Assembly (NCBI GenBank): GCA_002450295.1
Contig: DJYX01000038.1
Location: 1 to 5,341 of the forward strand
From: Deltaproteobacteria bacterium UBA6967
GTDB lineage: Bacteria; SAR324; NAC60-12
DNA length: 5,341 bases
Reading direction: 5' to 3'
Part shown: piece after piece, positions 5,191 through 5,341 of the stretch
Position numbering within the stretch: position 1 is the first letter of the stretch
How the letters are laid out: each line of letters starts with the position of its first letter
Notes under the pieces: model-generated
What the model saw: only the letters and a program-made list of their open reading frames with translations
Database searches by the model: none
What the model was told of the DNA's origin: nothing
Translations under genes and position numbers: made by a program

Positions 5191-5341
5191 CCAATTCAGT
5201 TCCGCCTTCCATCCCGTCAGCACCTAGTGACATTATTTCGTAATCATTACCATCGCTGGTATAGACAAACTCATTATCCCAGCCATCCATTGGCAGTTGT
5301 TTACTTCTCAAATAAGGCCCATTCCAATTTTTTGGGATAAT
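5159..5341 (-). CDS. gspG: T2SS major pseudopilin GspG, C-terminal part only
   Basis: The last 60 codons of the main pseudopilus subunit, whose 5' part lies beyond the window. Read on the minus strand from 5341, the frame gives NWNGPYLRSKQLPMDGWDNEF, then VYTSDGNDYEIMSLGADG, then GGTELDADISSND before TGA at 5159-5161. The WNGPYL...LP.D.W.N pattern and the loop SLGADG..GG....ADI are hallmarks of GspG; that loop holds the conserved calcium site in known structures. The usual DPWG of the family reads MDGWDN here. It overlaps the start of gspH by 11 or 32 bases, depending on the gspH start, and heads the G-H-I-J run visible here. Confidence 0.93.
   Translation of the reverse strand: MIPKNWNGPYLRSKQLPMDGWDNEFVYTSDGNDYEIMSLGADGMEGGTELDADISSNDAR

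Noticed and set aside
5191..5223. GTG 5223 as gspH start
   Set aside because: It would overlap gspG by 65 bases, has no ribosome site, and would give an unusually long prepilin leader.
3521..5340. Plus-strand ORFs across the pseudopilin genes (about 60-92 codons)
   Set aside because: They are shadows of gspJ, gspI, gspH and gspG, with no conserved domains and no credible ribosome sites.

Overview
The window reads as ordinary chromosome of a Gram-negative bacterium. The main evidence is a run of type II secretion (T2SS) pseudopilin genes, which implies a double-membrane envelope. Coding regions are moderate in GC and the gene-free stretch is clearly AT-richer. The Lon C-terminus resembles the mitochondrial/deltaproteobacterial type more than E. 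coli Lon. A delta-like or SAR324-like proteobacterium would fit, but this is a weak inference from memory of family sequences.

Layout. Positions 2-1456 (+) hold the C-terminal two thirds of a Lon protease whose start lies outside the window. Convergent to it, on the minus strand, is a two-gene unit: a BaeR-like OmpR-family response regulator (2446 to 1751), followed with an 8-base overlap by a stand-alone AroQ-type chorismate mutase (1758 to 1480). No histidine kinase gene is present. Positions 2447-3041 are AT-rich and hold no convincing gene. They contain a likely promoter for the regulator with overlapping inverted repeats, a second candidate promoter further upstream, a palindrome and a hairpin. 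Positions 3042-3470 (+) hold a 20-codon ORF with the best Shine-Dalgarno sequence in the window and, in the same frame after one stop, a ribbon-helix-helix DNA-binding protein.

Positions 5341 to 3481 (minus) hold four overlapping pseudopilin genes in the canonical T2SS order: gspG (C-terminal part only), gspH, gspI, gspJ. GspG is the major pseudopilin. H, I and J are minor pseudopilins; I and J belong to the tip complex that starts pseudopilus assembly. gspK, the usual next gene, is missing. The run ends at the convergent ribbon-helix-helix gene.

I found no clear novel system. The points most worth checking are the pairing of a response regulator with chorismate mutase, the leader-like ORF in frame with the orphan ribbon-helix-helix gene, the strand ambiguity around 2946-3209, and the end of the pseudopilin operon without gspK.
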